From positions 2,294,001 through 2,358,000 of the forward strand of contig OY829366.1 in NCBI GenBank assembly GCA_963691755.1: 64,000 nucleotides of DNA, given 5' to 3'. Source of the stretch: Dinoroseobacter sp013215265 (lineage in GTDB: Bacteria; Pseudomonadota; Alphaproteobacteria; Rhodobacterales; Rhodobacteraceae). This document shows positions 62,916 through 64,000 of this stretch, piece after piece. The notes beneath the pieces are model-generated. The model saw nothing but the letters and a program-made list of their open reading frames with translations, had not been told where the DNA came from and searched no databases. A program made the translations under genes and the position numbers. Within the stretch, counting starts at the first letter, position 1, and the number at the start of each line of letters is the position of its first letter.

Positions 62916-63965
62916 GTGAAAAAAAGCCGGGTCTATCTCGACCACAACGCAACGATGCCGCTAAGGCCAGAAGCCAAAGCAGCGATGATCGAGGCGATGG
63001 ATATCGTTGGAAACCCTTCCTCCGTTCATGCAGAGGGCCGCAAAGCAAAAGCGCTTCTGGAACGGGCGCGTGCTGATACTGCAGAACTTCTAGGCGCCAT
63101 GGATTGCGATATTGTGTTCACATCCGGAGCAACGGAAGCTGCTGATCTTGCGTTGACAGGTCGCGACTTGGTTGGCGCGGCTGTTGAGCATGACGCAGTG
63201 CTCTCTTGTGTTGAAGCTTCTCTTCCTGTCAGTGCAAATGGCGTAATTGAAGCGGCGGATCCGTCCCGAAGCACTGTGCAGCTTGCCAATTCTGAAACCG
63301 GGGTGATTCAGAAACTGCCGAATGGACTTGCTGTCACAGATTTAACCCAAGCCATCGGGAAGATTCCTGTCGCTTTTGGTTGGACTGGCGCCCAGATGGG
63401 CCTGATCTCGGCGCATAAATTCGGAGGGCCAAAGGGCGTCGGCGCAGTAATCCTTCGTCGCGGGCTCGATCTGAAAGCGAAAATAAGGGGCGGCGGACAA
63501 GAAATGGGGCGCCGTTCAGGAACCGAAAACCTTATTGGAATAGCGGGCTTAGCCGCAGCTCTAAAATCAGCAGATGAGGACTTAAACCGCGGCGTTTGGC
63601 ACGAGATCGAAGAATTTAGAAATATTCTAGAAATAAGTCTTCACACCACCGCAAATAAGACTATTTTTGTCGGGAAAGGTGGGGACCGTCTGCCCAATAC
63701 AAGTTGCATCGTAACACCAGGCTGGAAGGGCGAAACCCAGGTGATGCAGATGGATCTCGCGGGATATGCAATTTCCGCAGGGTCAGCTTGTTCGTCTGGG
63801 AAGGTTCGCGCTAGTAAAGTTTTGGGGGCCTTGGGGTTCGACGAGCAGGCTGCAAGCTCAGCCATTCGTGTTTCACTTGGGCCAGAAACGACACGGGAAG
63901 ACATAGATCGTTTCGCCGAGACTTGGCTGAAACATTACGAGAAATTTCGCGCGCGCGCCGCTTGA
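62916..63965 (+). CDS. iscS: Cysteine desulfurase (IscS/NifS type)
   Basis: PLP enzyme supplying sulfur for Fe-S clusters. From the GTG at 62916, five bases after the iscR stop, the protein has 349 residues, starting VKKSRVYLDHNATMPLR as the family does. The catalytic loop SAGSACSSGKVRAS carries the Cys near 289, PLP Lys is in LISAHKFGGPKGVG near 167. An open frame back to 62784 overlaps iscR in another frame and is rejected. It probably leads a sufB-type operon, whose next gene starts at the window end. Confidence 0.93.
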   Translation: MKKSRVYLDHNATMPLRPEAKAAMIEAMDIVGNPSSVHAEGRKAKALLERARADTAELLGAMDCDIVFTSGATEAADLALTGRDLVGAAVEHDAVLSCVEASLPVSANGVIEAADPSRSTVQLANSETGVIQKLPNGLAVTDLTQAIGKIPVAFGWTGAQMGLISAHKFGGPKGVGAVILRRGLDLKAKIRGGGQEMGRRSGTENLIGIAGLAAALKSADEDLNRGVWHEIEEFRNILEISLHTTANKTIFVGKGGDRLPNTSCIVTPGWKGETQVMQMDLAGYAISAGSACSSGKVRASKVLGALGFDEQAASSAIRVSLGPETTREDIDRFAETWLKHYEKFRARAA

Positions 63966-63997
63966 TCGTCGCACTGCGCATACCTTAGGAGCCACGC

Positions 63998-64000
63998 ATG
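63998..64000 (+). CDS. Start of the next gene, cut by the window end
   Basis: An ATG at 63998-64000 preceded by TTAGGAGCC, a strong ribosome site, 32 bases after iscS. From gene order in related bacteria it could be sufB, but no coding sequence is visible. Confidence 0.5.

Overview
The window reads as chromosomal DNA of a marine alphaproteobacterium of the Rhodobacterales (Roseobacter group). The evidence is gene content and order: a permuted two-piece tmRNA with the alphaproteobacterial tag ANDNRAPVALAA, the trgA-trgB-cysK block known from Rhodobacter, cckA-recA-alaS in a row with a GAAC-N7-GAAC SOS box before recA, an acrylyl-CoA reductase (acuI), DUF4169 and RHH_4 small proteins, and an iscR-iscS start of an Fe-S operon. 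No plasmid or phage replication genes are visible; the window is mostly core genome with one short accessory patch behind a tRNA-Ser gene.

Layout. 1-3.9 kb: small DNA-binding and DUF proteins, fumC, sspB and a chromate-type transporter, all on the minus strand. 4.1-13.4 kb: a tight minus-strand operon (polyamine-type ABC importer, polysaccharide-deacetylase-type amidohydrolase, an 86-residue unknown, an agmatinase-family ureohydrolase), then a LysR regulator divergent from a coupled BtpA-like TIM barrel plus phosphoribosyltransferase, and a DUF1989 protein. I infer an uncharacterised nitrogen-scavenging pathway and regard it as the most interesting candidate system here. 13.6-13.9 kb: permuted tmRNA. 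14.3-23.7 kb: acuI, ion channel, a class V PLP enzyme, photolyase, cyclopropane fatty acid synthase, trgAB, cysK and an AlaX editing protein. 23.8-25.7 kb: tRNA-Ser(GGA), short repeats, a recombinase remnant, an IS6-family element with a dead transposase, and a TolC fragment; this looks like the scar of a deleted genomic island.

25.9-42.6 kb: variable genes, namely a pilin-like surface protein, a DUF1501/DUF1800 secreted pair with an unusual carbohydrate-binding insert, small cupin/NTF2/membrane genes, an IS6 relic, an AraC regulator, DUF4345 and HdeD-type membrane proteins, a lipase-like hydrolase, a phospholipase D family enzyme and a trypsin-META fusion. 42.8-46.3 kb: glucokinase and beta-glucosidase beside a deletion scar that joins a headless LacI regulator to a headless sugar ABC ATPase. 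46.4-64 kb: core genes again, namely a TehA-type transporter, guaB, rsmB, cckA (one apparent frameshift), recA, alaS, two unrelated NADP isocitrate dehydrogenases side by side, an alpha/beta hydrolase, iscR and iscS; the next gene begins at the last three bases.

All functions come from reading the sequence and remembered family motifs; no database search was possible. Gene starts were moved where a ribosome binding site, overlap with the previous gene or family N-terminus favoured an internal codon.
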